Positions 46,405 to 55,276 of a stretch of DNA of 64,000 nucleotides are shown in pieces. A program made the position numbers and the translations under genes. This DNA comes from Oscillatoria sp. CS-180. Its GTDB lineage: Bacteria > Cyanobacteriota > Cyanobacteriia > Phormidesmidales > Phormidesmidaceae. The notes under the pieces are model-generated. The model was not told the DNA's origin. It was given only the letters and a program-made list of their open reading frames with translations, and did not search any database. The stretch spans positions 45,389 through 109,388 of the forward strand of contig NZ_JAQMUB010000089.1 of assembly GCF_028330965.1 (NCBI RefSeq), read 5' to 3'. Numbering within the stretch: the stretch's first letter is position 1; every line of letters begins with the position of its first letter.

Positions 46405-47472
46405 ATGAAGGTTCAAACAGCCCAGCTTAGTTACTTCAAAAGATTTAGAGATTTGTCGCTTGACTTTACTGATCCTGAAACAGGCTTGGCAAAGAACCTC
46501 GTACTTTTGGTTGGTATTAATGGGATTGGCAAATCTTCAATTCTTCAAGCAATTGCCGCGACCGTTGGAACTGCATGTGGACGAATAAATCATCCCGAAG
46601 AACTAAACTGGCCTGGATTCAATTGGGAGGTCTCAGATAACAATTGGAGTGGCTTCAATTCACGAGTCGATTTGGCCATTGAGTTTTCTACAAACGAGAT
46701 AGAAGCTACCCGTAGCTTTTCCGAAGAGATTGGCTCTGACAAAGAGAAGTGGACCATACCTTCTACTCGGCGGGTCGTTCAGCTCCATTTAACCAAGCCA
46801 AATGTCAGGGCAATTTCTCCTGATGGTAAAGAAGCACTATTTCAATTGAAAGGTAGAGAGTATGCTAAGCAGTTAGTCAGACATCGCGGATTTAAAGTTC
46901 TTGAACAGGTCGGAACGGTTCTTTGGTATACCGAGCAGCGGACTTCTACAAGTCTGACGCCTGAAGATCCAAGGCGAGAAATTGACCTCACTCAGGATGT
47001 TCTGCGAGATAGGCTTTCAAAATGGAGACAGTTCCATCAAAGTTTAACTTCTGGTCAAATCAAAGAACTTCGGCCAGGACAGAAGGACTTGTACAAAGAG
47101 ATTGAGAGCGCTTACCAGACAGTATTTCCAAGCAGAATTTTCGAAGGACCTGTCCCAAGACAAAACATTGACGATTTTCTTGAGGAACCCTGGTTCTATT
47201 TATCTGATGGAGAACGTCAATACGAAATCTCAGAAATGTCTGGCGGTGAGAGAGCTATTTTTCCAATACTGGTCGATTTTGTAAGATGGAATGTTCATAA
47301 TTCCATTGTTTTAATTGACGAGTTGGAGCTGCACTTGCATCCGCCTATGCAACAAGCTTTTCTGCGATCTCTACCCAGCTTAGGCAAGAATAATCAGTTT
47401 ATTATCTCAACTCATTCTGACTATATAGAGGAACTCGTTCCTGATAATTGTGTATTCAGAATTGATAGCTAA
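46405..47472 (+). CDS. AAA ATPase of a PARIS-like defence pair (AriA-like)
   Basis: A 355-residue SMC/RecF-like (AAA15/AAA21) ATPase. Walker A GINGIGKSS at 37-45, ABC-type signature EMSGGER at 277-283, Walker B IVLIDELELHLHP (Asp305-Glu306) and the switch His in IISTHSDYIEEL (His337). Between them (about 60-270) is a helical insertion specific to the protein. The next gene, 3 bases away, is a DUF4435 protein. In PARIS, an AAA15 ATPase (AriA) holds a DUF4435/TOPRIM toxin (AriB) inactive until a phage anti-restriction protein triggers release. This pair fits that plan. AriA homologues are often longer; whether it is true PARIS is inference. Confidence 0.75.
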   Translation: MKVQTAQLSYFKRFRDLSLDFTDPETGLAKNLVLLVGINGIGKSSILQAIAATVGTACGRINHPEELNWPGFNWEVSDNNWSGFNSRVDLAIEFSTNEIEATRSFSEEIGSDKEKWTIPSTRRVVQLHLTKPNVRAISPDGKEALFQLKGREYAKQLVRHRGFKVLEQVGTVLWYTEQRTSTSLTPEDPRREIDLTQDVLRDRLSKWRQFHQSLTSGQIKELRPGQKDLYKEIESAYQTVFPSRIFEGPVPRQNIDDFLEEPWFYLSDGERQYEISEMSGGERAIFPILVDFVRWNVHNSIVLIDELELHLHPPMQQAFLRSLPSLGKNNQFIISTHSDYIEELVPDNCVFRIDS

Positions 47473-47475
47473 TCT

Positions 47476-48327
47476 ATGAGCGTCATCGGCCAATCTTCCA
47501 AACTGATCTTTTGTGAAGGGAAACCCAAAGGGCTAGACGAACGTTTGTTACAGCAAATAGCGATTCCGGCTAATGCAGTCATCAAACCATCAGGCGGCAA
47601 ACGAACGCTAGCGGTGTACGTTCAAGTAGAACTGGAAAAATACCCGCAAGGTTTAGCGCCGAATTACATCGCTTTCAGAGATCGTGACTTTGATGCTAGA
47701 CCTTCGGATGAAGTGGCATTGATTCGCCCGTTTAACGACAAGAAGCCTGTTTACTATACCCATCGTGCCTGCATCGAAAATTACCTACTTAATGCCGAAC
47801 TAATTCATACCTATTGGGAAGAGCAAGAACGAGAAGCCTTGAAATGGAGGCATGGTGCTTCTCCTGGTGTTGAAAATATTAATGATTGGATTGAGAGTTC
47901 TGCACGAGATATTGCCAACTATCAGACTATTCGTTGGGCTTTAGCAAGTCTCAAACCCGGCTTGAGGTGGCCAGAGGTCAAAAACACTTGGACAAAGGGC
48001 GATGGCAAGCTACCTAATGCATTAGACTTTACAAGCTGCTTTGATCAAGGTAAGCGAATAGTTGAAGAGTTCAGACAACAAATTGTTAATGTTAATCTAG
48101 AAAACTTCGATCAAAATGTTCAGGGTTACAGAACTTTATTTGGCGACGGCGGATTTTGGGAGAGTAAAGACTACCTTGTATGGTTTCATGGAAAAGATAT
48201 TCAAAAAGCCATGCAAATTAAACAACCCAATTCGATTTCTCTCCAGAAATCATACTTTGATTGGGCCATATCACGGATCGATTTTTCACGACATCCCGAC
48301 TTGGAAGAGCTGAAGTTACTCATTTAG
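47476..48327 (+). CDS. DUF4435 / TOPRIM-like effector of the PARIS-like pair (AriB-like)
   Basis: A 283-residue protein of the DUF4435 group with OLD-type TOPRIM features: Glu14 in LIFCEGK, Asp69/Asp71/Asp73 in FRDRDFDAR, and the CIENYLLN stretch (Glu101). A second block, VWFHGKDIQKAM near residue 240, is also typical. No membrane segment or signal. In PARIS the homologue AriB is a nuclease that cuts host tRNA on activation, causing abortive infection. Tight coupling to the ATPase gene (3-base gap) implies balanced expression. No third gene is seen. No HIP1 site was found in either gene. Confidence 0.75.
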   Translation: MSVIGQSSKLIFCEGKPKGLDERLLQQIAIPANAVIKPSGGKRTLAVYVQVELEKYPQGLAPNYIAFRDRDFDARPSDEVALIRPFNDKKPVYYTHRACIENYLLNAELIHTYWEEQEREALKWRHGASPGVENINDWIESSARDIANYQTIRWALASLKPGLRWPEVKNTWTKGDGKLPNALDFTSCFDQGKRIVEEFRQQIVNVNLENFDQNVQGYRTLFGDGGFWESKDYLVWFHGKDIQKAMQIKQPNSISLQKSYFDWAISRIDFSRHPDLEELKLLI

Positions 48328-48382
48328 TGTTTGCCAGGGACTGTGATTGTCAGGGACTGTGAATCGAAGATCTTGAGCATCT

Positions 48383-49666
48383 ATGAAGAAGCACTTTAAC
48401 TTGTTCCTATTGACAATGCTGAGTCTCATTGGCTCGTTGATGGGTTGTAATCCTCAGGAACGATCAGCCGAACAATCAAATTCATCGTCAGAAACCGTGA
48501 CGATCTTGGGAACCTTGACGGGTAATGGAGAAGAGAAGCTGATGGCGGCGATCGCTCCCTTCACAGAGCGCACAGGCATCAACGTCGTCTATGAGGGAAC
48601 AGACGCCTTTACGACTTTGGTTTCGGTGCGGGTGGACTCTGGGGATGCACCAGACATTGCTCTTTTTCCTCAACCGGGGTTGCTGTTGGACTTTGCTCGG
48701 CAGGGCGACCTCGTGCCCCAGTCGCGCTCGGTTCTAGAGCCAGCCTATGCCCCGTACTGGTTGGATCTCACCAGCGTTGATGGCAATCTCTACGGGGTTT
48801 GGATGCGGGCCGATGTCAAAAGCTTGGTGTGGTATAACCCATCGGAGTTTGAGGCGGCTGGGTACTCAGTCCCAACCACATGGGATGAACTGGAAGCCCT
48901 GACGGAGCAGATGATTGCTGATGGCAACACGCCCTGGTGCCTGGGCATGGAAAGCGGGACTGCAACGGGCTGGGTTGGTACCGACTGGCTAGAGGAAATT
49001 CTGCTCCGTCAAGCGGGTCCAGAGGTCTATGACCAGTGGGTGGCCAATGCAATTCCGTTCAACGATGCTGCGATCGTTCAGGCCCTGGAGACCTTCGGCA
49101 CCATTGTGCAAGACCCGAATCGGGTCCGAGGCGGCACGGCGGCTGTTATTAGTACGCCCTTTGGCGATTCTCCGGCTGCTCTCTTCACTACACCTCCTGG
49201 GTGCTATCTGCATCGACAAGCCAGCTTCATTGCCGACTTTTTTCCCCAAGGCTTGGAACCCGGCTCTACGGTAGATGTCTTTGCTTTGCCACCCATCCAG
49301 CCTGAACAGGGCAATCCGGTATTGGTTGGCGGCATTGTCTATGCTCAGTTCAACGATACTCCGGCAGCGACAGCATTGATGGAGTACCTTGCCACTGAAG
49401 AGGCTCATACGCTGTGGGCGCAGGAAGACTACATCACACCCCATGAAGCCGTTGGACTGGATGCCTACCCCAACATGCTGACTCGCAATCAGGCTGCTGT
49501 TCTTAAAAACGCTGACGTCATTCGATTTGACGGTTCTGATTTGATGCCAGGAGCGATTGGTACAGGCACCTTTTGGACAGGCATGGTGGATTACGTGGGC
49601 GGCACAGATGCCGCAACCGTCCTGACCAAAATTGAAGACAGTTGGCCTGATACAGAGGCTCAGTAA
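48383..49666 (+). CDS. ABC transporter sugar-type solute-binding lipoprotein
   Basis: A 427-residue extracytoplasmic binding protein. Signal peptide MKKHFNLFLLTMLSLIGSLM with Cys22 of MGCN as the lipid-attachment site. The bilobal family-1 fold is indicated by IAPFTERTGINVVYEG, DAPDIALFPQPGLLLDFARQ, LYGVWMRADVKSLVWYNPSE and PTTWDELEALTEQMIADG. The layout is closest to glucosylglycerol/alpha-glucoside binding proteins (GgtB/AglE type) of cyanobacteria. The permeases and ATPase are not adjacent. An osmolyte-uptake role is possible but unproved. Confidence 0.82.
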   Translation: MKKHFNLFLLTMLSLIGSLMGCNPQERSAEQSNSSSETVTILGTLTGNGEEKLMAAIAPFTERTGINVVYEGTDAFTTLVSVRVDSGDAPDIALFPQPGLLLDFARQGDLVPQSRSVLEPAYAPYWLDLTSVDGNLYGVWMRADVKSLVWYNPSEFEAAGYSVPTTWDELEALTEQMIADGNTPWCLGMESGTATGWVGTDWLEEILLRQAGPEVYDQWVANAIPFNDAAIVQALETFGTIVQDPNRVRGGTAAVISTPFGDSPAALFTTPPGCYLHRQASFIADFFPQGLEPGSTVDVFALPPIQPEQGNPVLVGGIVYAQFNDTPAATALMEYLATEEAHTLWAQEDYITPHEAVGLDAYPNMLTRNQAAVLKNADVIRFDGSDLMPGAIGTGTFWTGMVDYVGGTDAATVLTKIEDSWPDTEAQ

Positions 49667-49730
49667 GGGGGCTGGCGAATCCTAGCGTCGACACGCCGCA
49701 TCCAATCAGAACGTCTTACACCACGCTACT

Positions 49731-49800
49731 TATAGCCCTGTGCAGCTTGGTCAAGTATATCTCAGTGTCTTCAGGGAGCAGGGAATAGGGAACGGGGAGT
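49731..49800 (+). repeat. Dispersed repeat family 2, copy
   Basis: Begins TATAGCCCTGTGCAGCTTGG, passes ATCTCAGTGTCTTCAGGGAG and ends with a GGGAGCA/GGGAATA/GGGAACG/GGGAGTA heptamer run. Homologous copies at 37106, 53996 and 55277. A fragment matching the end of repeat family 1 (TGGCGACGGCTATGG) occurs near 49881. Confidence 0.8.
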
Positions 49801-49898
49801 ATTGGTTCCTGTCACCTCCTCCCTATTCTCTCGTGACTGTATTTCAACAATAGGGGTAAGGCTGTAACATCTCAAGCTGAGTGGCGACGGCTATGGCA

Positions 49899-50987
49899 TT
49901 AGTCCAAGGAGAAGTTAGCCAGGGGACTGCCGTTGAGCAGGGTATTGACGGCATCAGCGGCAGCCCAGCCAGATTCAAAAGCACTATTGATGTGGCGATC
50001 GCCACACCAGTCGCCACAAGCTACTAACGGCAGCGGGTCAGACATGGTTGGCAGGGAGTCAGGACAAGGCACTTTAACTCTCGCATAACGCCAGCGATGA
50101 ACTTGCCAACGCAGGGGACGCATCATCCAGGACGCAATGAATTGACCGGCTTCAGCCAGGAGCGCTGAACCAGCGGGCTGTAGGTTGTCAGCATCCAGCC
50201 AGGTTTGGGCAAAATTGGAGCTGCTATGAAGCACCACATTAAATCCCTCAACGGAGCGTTTGCTGCTGTCTAACCCAATCCAAAAGAACGGAGTATCAGG
50301 ATGACCTTCAATCGCCCACGGCTCAGTTGGATCACAGGGTAGAGGCGCAGCCACGAAAGCAAAGGGTGGCTCATACTGTGCCATCACAGTGAGGCAGGGA
50401 GCATACTGCACAGTGCTAATAGCGGTCGCGGCTTTTGCCAAGCTAGCGTGCGATCGCAGTGGTTCTAACAAGGGCACAATCTGAGGAGCGGGAATAGCCA
50501 GTACAATCGCCTTCGCCCTATGCTGAACGGACGTGCCATCTGCCACTCGTTCAGCCGTAATATGCCAGGTATTGTCAGGCGTCGGTAAGAGGGCTGTGAC
50601 TCGTTGCTGACGATGAACGGCAAGATTGGCGGCGATCGCTTTGCCCACAGCAGACATACCCTGGGAAGCCACATAGTAAGGCAACGTGAGTTTGGCTGAC
50701 TGGAGGTGCCCAGAAGGGTCTAAAGCATAGCAATGGGGTTGCCAAAGCGTTAGCACACCCTGGGCAATAAGCTGCTGAGTGAGTGCGTTCAGCCATTCTC
50801 CTTCCGGTTGAATGTAGCGAGCACCATGGTCTAGGGGAACGCCATTAATGCGACGGGTTGCCAGGCGACCGCCCAATCCTCTTGATTTTTCCAGTACACA
50901 AACTTGGTAGCCTGCCTGCTGCAATCGTCGGGCACAGATCAGTCCTGCCATGCCCGCCCCCACAACTACTACATCTTGGAGGGCCAT
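49899..50987 (-). CDS. FAD-dependent oxidoreductase, renalase-like
   Basis: A 362-residue protein from ATG 50987 (MALQDVVVVGAGMAGLICAR). The FAD-binding GxGxxG loop is followed by a second ADP-binding EKSRGLGGRLATRR and the GALDHGARYIQP-type stretch (VPLDHGARYIQPEG) of the renalase/amine oxidase-like group. The C-terminus (LVACGDWCGDRHINSAFESGW) forms the FAD flank. Such proteins in cyanobacteria are NAD(P)H-related oxidoreductases of uncertain substrate. GTG/ATG at 51026 would add 13 residues ahead of the fold. Confidence 0.85.
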   Translation of the reverse strand: MALQDVVVVGAGMAGLICARRLQQAGYQVCVLEKSRGLGGRLATRRINGVPLDHGARYIQPEGEWLNALTQQLIAQGVLTLWQPHCYALDPSGHLQSAKLTLPYYVASQGMSAVGKAIAANLAVHRQQRVTALLPTPDNTWHITAERVADGTSVQHRAKAIVLAIPAPQIVPLLEPLRSHASLAKAATAISTVQYAPCLTVMAQYEPPFAFVAAPLPCDPTEPWAIEGHPDTPFFWIGLDSSKRSVEGFNVVLHSSSNFAQTWLDADNLQPAGSALLAEAGQFIASWMMRPLRWQVHRWRYARVKVPCPDSLPTMSDPLPLVACGDWCGDRHINSAFESGWAAADAVNTLLNGSPLANFSLD

Positions 50988-51127
50988 ACTTTGTTTCCGT
51001 AAAACGCCTGCTCCATACGCTACCATTCGGTCATCTGCTCATATCATCTCTCCGAATCCTTTTGCACGGGATACTTCTCAATGCTTAGAATGAGACAGTC
51101 TCCCAATCCTAATTCGGGTATTTTGTT

Positions 51128-51976
51128 GTGGACGAACTGCGTTCTGCCCTTGAACTCGCGACCGATGACGAATTGCAAGCTCTCACAGAATTGCTGTTTC
51201 GTCCCAAACTTAACCCTTTGGACTATCTGCGACGTCCCTACGCCGTTGAGCTATCCAATGCTAGTCGGCAGGAGTGGCTAGACAAATTGGAAGAGCGGTT
51301 TCGCTATTTAGCAGCCGATGGACTAACGGTGATTCAAGGGCGCTGTCAGCAGGTTTCGTATCGTCAGGCATTAGTACAGGTCTGCCAACATCTCCACATT
51401 ACTTACTCCAACACTTTTGAAACCACTGAGTTGGAATCTGAGGTCTTTCTACACATTATGGAGAAAGCTTGGCAGCGGCTCCCGCAGAGAGAGAAGCGAT
51501 CGCTACAAAAACGAGTGCGGCAGTCAATCTCAGGTAGCGCTGAATATCAAGCATTGCCAATTCCACTCCAGGACAATCCGCTAGGGCTTTTGGTTAAGGG
51601 CAGCAGCGCCTTAGCCGTTAGTACGGTGGTGAAACCCTGGTTGCTGAAGCAGATTGCCCGTCAGTTTGCGATGCAGATGGCCCGACAGCAAATGGCTAAG
51701 CAGGCGCTCACAAGGGGAGGTTTATCGATAGCGGGCCAAATTCACGGTCGAGTGACAGTTGCCATGGCCTCCCGAGGAATGGCCGTGAATGCCGCACGAT
51801 ATGCCACAACTCGCAGCTTTTTTGCAGTATTGGGACCCGCGATGTGGACCTGGTTTTTTGCTGATTTAGGATGGCGGGCGATCGCCACCAACCATAGTCG
51901 TATCATTCCAGTTGTGTTTGCACTGGCTCAAATTCGCCTCACCCGAGGAGACTGCTACGAATTAGCGCGGTGCTAG
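51128..51976 (+). CDS. YaaW-like protein (DUF3944-related)
   Basis: A 282-residue protein starting at GTG 51128. The N-terminus (RSALELATDDELQALTELLF) matches the YaaW/UPF0174 pattern. A helical region follows, ending in a hydrophobic C-terminal segment (FAVLGPAMWTWFFADLGW, about 240-258) that may associate with membrane. A QLARQFAMQMARQQMAKQAL-like basic helix lies before it. Function unknown; E. coli YaaW is uncharacterised. The J-domain gene follows after 13 bases, so they likely form an operon with DUF3143. Confidence 0.7.
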   Translation: MDELRSALELATDDELQALTELLFRPKLNPLDYLRRPYAVELSNASRQEWLDKLEERFRYLAADGLTVIQGRCQQVSYRQALVQVCQHLHITYSNTFETTELESEVFLHIMEKAWQRLPQREKRSLQKRVRQSISGSAEYQALPIPLQDNPLGLLVKGSSALAVSTVVKPWLLKQIARQFAMQMARQQMAKQALTRGGLSIAGQIHGRVTVAMASRGMAVNAARYATTRSFFAVLGPAMWTWFFADLGWRAIATNHSRIIPVVFALAQIRLTRGDCYELARC

Positions 51977-51989
51977 CAGAGGGGAGGGT

Positions 51990-52658
51990 ATGCAGGAATC
52001 CAATACCACCCAAAATCACTACACACTGCTGCGGGTGAAGCCAACTGCCTCTCCCCAGGAAATTCGGCGTGCTTATCGGGATCTGAGTAAGCTATATCAC
52101 CCCGACACTACGACGCTGCCACCTGAAACGGCAACAGAGAAGTTTAAAATTCTCAACGCAGCGTATGCAACCCTCAGCAATCCAGAAGCACGGATTGCTT
52201 ATGATTACAGCATTGGTATTTCTAGAGTTGCAGTCATTCAAGCACCGTCTTATCTGAATCGACCTGCTTCAGAGCGGGGTAAATACAAGAACAAAAATGC
52301 TTACCTAGACCCGACCGATCGCCCCCTTTCCCCTGGCGAACTCTTTGCCCTCTTTATCTTGGGCGTCACTTTTGTGGGCTGTTTGATTTTAGTCTTTGCG
52401 ATCGGATGGACGAAAGGCGAAATCGTTTTATCGCCGTCCTCAACGGAAGCTGCGATTTTAGAGCAGACTACCCCTCTGCAAACGGAACGGACCTCAGTAT
52501 CTGATCTGCCTTCTCCCCAAAATGACCAGGGACTTCCTTCCCCAGATCAAGAAACGGGACCTATTGGAGCTCCGCCGTTGCCTGACACGCCACCTAAAAC
52601 ACAAGAGGATGTGCCAAAACCCTTGCCGTTCGAAAATCTTTCTCCGAAGATAATTTAA
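51990..52658 (+). CDS. J-domain protein with one membrane segment
   Basis: A 222-residue protein. The N-terminal 65 residues are a J-domain with HPD at 37-39 (LYHPDTTTL), so it can stimulate a DnaK/Hsp70 ATPase. A linker is followed by a transmembrane helix (about 118-140, FALFILGVTFVGCLILVFAI) and a Pro/Ser/Gln-rich acidic tail. The domain order suggests a membrane-anchored co-chaperone, probably with the J-domain in the cytoplasm. DUF3143 follows 26 bases on, an arrangement seen in many cyanobacteria. Confidence 0.9.
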   Translation: MQESNTTQNHYTLLRVKPTASPQEIRRAYRDLSKLYHPDTTTLPPETATEKFKILNAAYATLSNPEARIAYDYSIGISRVAVIQAPSYLNRPASERGKYKNKNAYLDPTDRPLSPGELFALFILGVTFVGCLILVFAIGWTKGEIVLSPSSTEAAILEQTTPLQTERTSVSDLPSPQNDQGLPSPDQETGPIGAPPLPDTPPKTQEDVPKPLPFENLSPKII

Positions 52659-52684
52659 GACATTGATGGAGACGAAATAACTCT

Positions 52685-52957
52685 ATGGTCATGCCAAGTG
52701 CTGATACGCCACTCTATAATCATCCGCTACCTGATATTGAACAATGGCTGCGGGAGCAGGGCTGTCATCAAAATGCTGAAGAACTTCATGAATGGCACAT
52801 TGAAAAGATGAATTGGCAAGCCGATATCAGCTTGGAGGTTGATTCAATCGTGGTGTCTTATCTCAAGACTCAGTCGAGTGGAGAAGATATTCAGCGCGTT
52901 TTTAAGTACTCACTCAGCCGTCAAGATCTAGAAGAGGCTATTTTTTCCGGGCCTTAG
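52685..52957 (+). CDS. DUF3143 family protein
   Basis: A 90-residue soluble protein with the DUF3143 signature LPDIEQWLREQGCHQN then LHEWHIEKMNWQADISLEVD and DIQRVFKYSLSRQDLEEAIF. It is conserved in cyanobacteria and next to J-domain genes. Function unknown; a partner in the chaperone pathway is inferred from position. ATG 52691 is an alternative start. Confidence 0.85.
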   Translation: MVMPSADTPLYNHPLPDIEQWLREQGCHQNAEELHEWHIEKMNWQADISLEVDSIVVSYLKTQSSGEDIQRVFKYSLSRQDLEEAIFSGP

Positions 52958-52992
52958 GACTAGCAGTATCAAAACTATGAAAAGGGAGAAGT

Positions 52993-53964
52993 ATGGATTC
53001 GCAGTCTCACACTGAGCCGCAGGCGATCGCGCTTACACCTGAAGGACCGACGATTCCAGCGTTGGGAGTTGGAACGTGGGCCTGGGGAGATTCGCTTTTT
53101 TGGAGCTATGGCAAAGAGTATACCGAAGCAGATTTACAGCAAGCGTTCAAGGCTTCTGTTGCTGCTGGGGTTAACTTTTTCGACACTGCTGAAATATATG
53201 GCTTTGGCGAATCGGAGCGGCTAATCGGGCGATTCTTGCAGCAGGTCAATCAGCCTGTCTTTCTGGCAACGAAATATTTCCCCTTACCGTGGCGCTTTTC
53301 TACAAAAGCTGTGTCTGAAACCCTGACGGCTAGCCTAGAGCGCCTACAGCTAGAAGCCGTCGAACTATATCAAGTGCATTGGCCTCTGGACTTTTTCATG
53401 AAGCAGAAAGATTTGATGAATGCATTAGCAAACGAGGTCAAGCAGGGTCGCATTCGAGCAGTGGGGGTCAGCAACTATTCGGCTCAGCAGATGCAGGAAG
53501 CTCATCATTACCTATCAGACCGGGGGGTGCCTCTCGCTGTCAACCAGGTGCAGTATTCGCTGCTACACCGCAAGGTTGAGAGCAACGGAGTGCTAGATAT
53601 GGCCCGTCAGCTAGGCGTGAACATTCTGGCTTATAGCCCTTTGGCACAAGGGTTATTGACGGGTAAATATTCCACACAGAATTACCAACCTCCCACCGGG
53701 GCGCGAAAGCTAGACCCTCGTTTTAGCAAGCAGGGCTTAGACAAGATTGAACTGGTGCTGACAACCCTGAACGCGATCGCTCAAGCCCATGACAAAACTC
53801 CGGCGCAGGTTGCCCTCAATTGGCTAATTTGCCTAGGCAACGTCGTTCCCATTCCCGGTGCTAAGAATGCTCATCAGGCTCGCCAAAATGCAGGTGCGCT
53901 TGGTTGGAGAATGACCGCCGAAGAACACGAGCAGTTGGGTCGAGTGACGCGACCCTGGCTATAG
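52993..53964 (+). CDS. Aldo/keto reductase
   Basis: A 323-residue (alpha/beta)8 NADPH-dependent oxidoreductase. Catalytic Asp/Tyr/Lys in FFDTAEIYGFGESERLIG and LATKYFP, His in ELYQVHWPLDF, and cofactor-binding VVPIPGAKNAHQARQNAGAL at the C-terminus. The substrate is probably an aldehyde or ketone; cyanobacterial AKRs are often linked to methylglyoxal or stress aldehydes, but the sequence does not decide this. GAGAAG lies ahead of the ATG. It follows DUF3143 by 35 bases. Confidence 0.94.
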   Translation: MDSQSHTEPQAIALTPEGPTIPALGVGTWAWGDSLFWSYGKEYTEADLQQAFKASVAAGVNFFDTAEIYGFGESERLIGRFLQQVNQPVFLATKYFPLPWRFSTKAVSETLTASLERLQLEAVELYQVHWPLDFFMKQKDLMNALANEVKQGRIRAVGVSNYSAQQMQEAHHYLSDRGVPLAVNQVQYSLLHRKVESNGVLDMARQLGVNILAYSPLAQGLLTGKYSTQNYQPPTGARKLDPRFSKQGLDKIELVLTTLNAIAQAHDKTPAQVALNWLICLGNVVPIPGAKNAHQARQNAGALGWRMTAEEHEQLGRVTRPWL

Positions 53965-53995
53965 GAAGATAGCAGCATGCACTTGCATCAAGCAC

Positions 53996-54064
53996 ACCCC
54001 ATTCCCTATTCCTTGTCCCTTAAGACACTGAAGATGTACTTGCCCAAGCTGCACAGGGCCATAA
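53996..54064 (-). repeat. Dispersed repeat family 2, copy (minus strand)
   Basis: On the minus strand starts TTATGGCCCTGTGCAGCTTGG in its homologous part, with the family's CATCTTCAGTGTCTTAAGGG centre and a GGACAAGGAATAGGGAATGG end. It lies 32 bases past the aldo/keto reductase stop codon. Confidence 0.75.
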
Positions 54065-54185
54065 GTCAGCGCATTAACTGATCCGCTTTAGCAACTAACA
54101 AGCAGCCACCTGTAAGATTTATCCCTCTATCCTCAAACCCATCCATGCGACAATGATGAGCCTGTGCCGTTCACGCGCTTAACTC

Positions 54186-55244
54186 ATGAATTCTGCTCGC
54201 CCTGCTTCTGATGCGATCGCAACCGCTTTGGATCCTAGCACTGATTTAACTTTTCAGCTGCCAGACCCTGAAGATGCAGACCTGTCCGAATTTGAATTTC
54301 AGCAGCAAATTGAGACGGCATGGCAGGTGTGCGATCGCTTCGATCTACAAACAGATATCTGGCGAGGGCGAATTTTGCGGACGGTGCGCGATCGCGAGAA
54401 GCGTGGGGGTGATGGGCGGGGCACAGGATTTTTGAACTGGCTGCGCGATCGTGAAATCACAAAAAGCCAGGCATATTCGCTGATTGAACTGGCAAACAGC
54501 GCCGATACGCTACTCCAAGAAGGGTTACTAGAACCAGAGTCCGTCAACAATTTCAGTAAACGAGCATTTGTTGAAACAGCACAGTCAGCGCCTGAAGTGC
54601 AGCAGTTAGTGAGCGATGCTGCGCAACGGGGAGAGCAGATCACTCGCCGGGAGGTACGGCAAATTTCTGATGAGTGGACCGCAATGACATCTGATCTGCT
54701 GCCGACAGAAATCAAAGAAAAAGCGGCAAACAACACCATCCCTACTCGCTACCTTGCCCCCCTAGTTAAAGAGATGGAGAAACTACCGCCACCTCATCAA
54801 GAGACCTTGAAAACTGAGGTCATGCTGAATCCCGATATTGATACGCTGAAGCAAGTCACCGCCGAGGCCCGTTATTTGGCTAAGTACTTGGAAGCTGCCG
54901 TTCAAGTGCAAGCTCTAAACAGCGAGAACCTCGACTTGGAACAGGCATTAGAAGAAGCCCTACGCATTGGCTGTTTGAATGCTACCGCCGATTTAGTTAA
55001 ACAAGCTTCTCAGCTAGAGCAGGCCACCGCCAAGCTTTACAGCGCTTGGAATCAGATCAACAAGCTAGCTGAGCGTGTGTATGTAGACAGCGGCTCCAGT
55101 ACCCCCCATCTCCGTAATCTCCTTAGCCATCTTGATCCGCTAACGAATCAAACCTTGGAGGTTCAACTCGGCGATCCTGAAAGCCCACTATCCCATACGG
55201 TACGGTTGCGATTGCTGGGAATTGAGGAAAGCAGTGGAGAATAA
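54186..55244 (+). CDS. Conserved cyanobacterial hypothetical, possible DNA-binding
   Basis: A 352-residue soluble acidic protein. The centre (about 60-165) is helical with DRGITKSQAYSLIEL-like REITKSQAYSLIELANSADT, a plausible helix-turn-helix, then NFSKRAFVETAQSAPEVQQL and ITRREVRQISDEWTA, resembling ParB/plasmid-regulator helical domains. The C-terminal half (about 210-320) is predicted coiled coil (LAKYLEAAVQVQALNSENLD, LEQATAKLYSAWNQINKLAE). I do not recall a characterised member. A chromosome- or gene-regulation role is inference only. It stands alone between two repeats. Confidence 0.65.
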   Translation: MNSARPASDAIATALDPSTDLTFQLPDPEDADLSEFEFQQQIETAWQVCDRFDLQTDIWRGRILRTVRDREKRGGDGRGTGFLNWLRDREITKSQAYSLIELANSADTLLQEGLLEPESVNNFSKRAFVETAQSAPEVQQLVSDAAQRGEQITRREVRQISDEWTAMTSDLLPTEIKEKAANNTIPTRYLAPLVKEMEKLPPPHQETLKTEVMLNPDIDTLKQVTAEARYLAKYLEAAVQVQALNSENLDLEQALEEALRIGCLNATADLVKQASQLEQATAKLYSAWNQINKLAERVYVDSGSSTPHLRNLLSHLDPLTNQTLEVQLGDPESPLSHTVRLRLLGIEESSGE

Positions 55245-55276
55245 AGGGATAGCCCTTATACGCCGCCTTACTCAGC

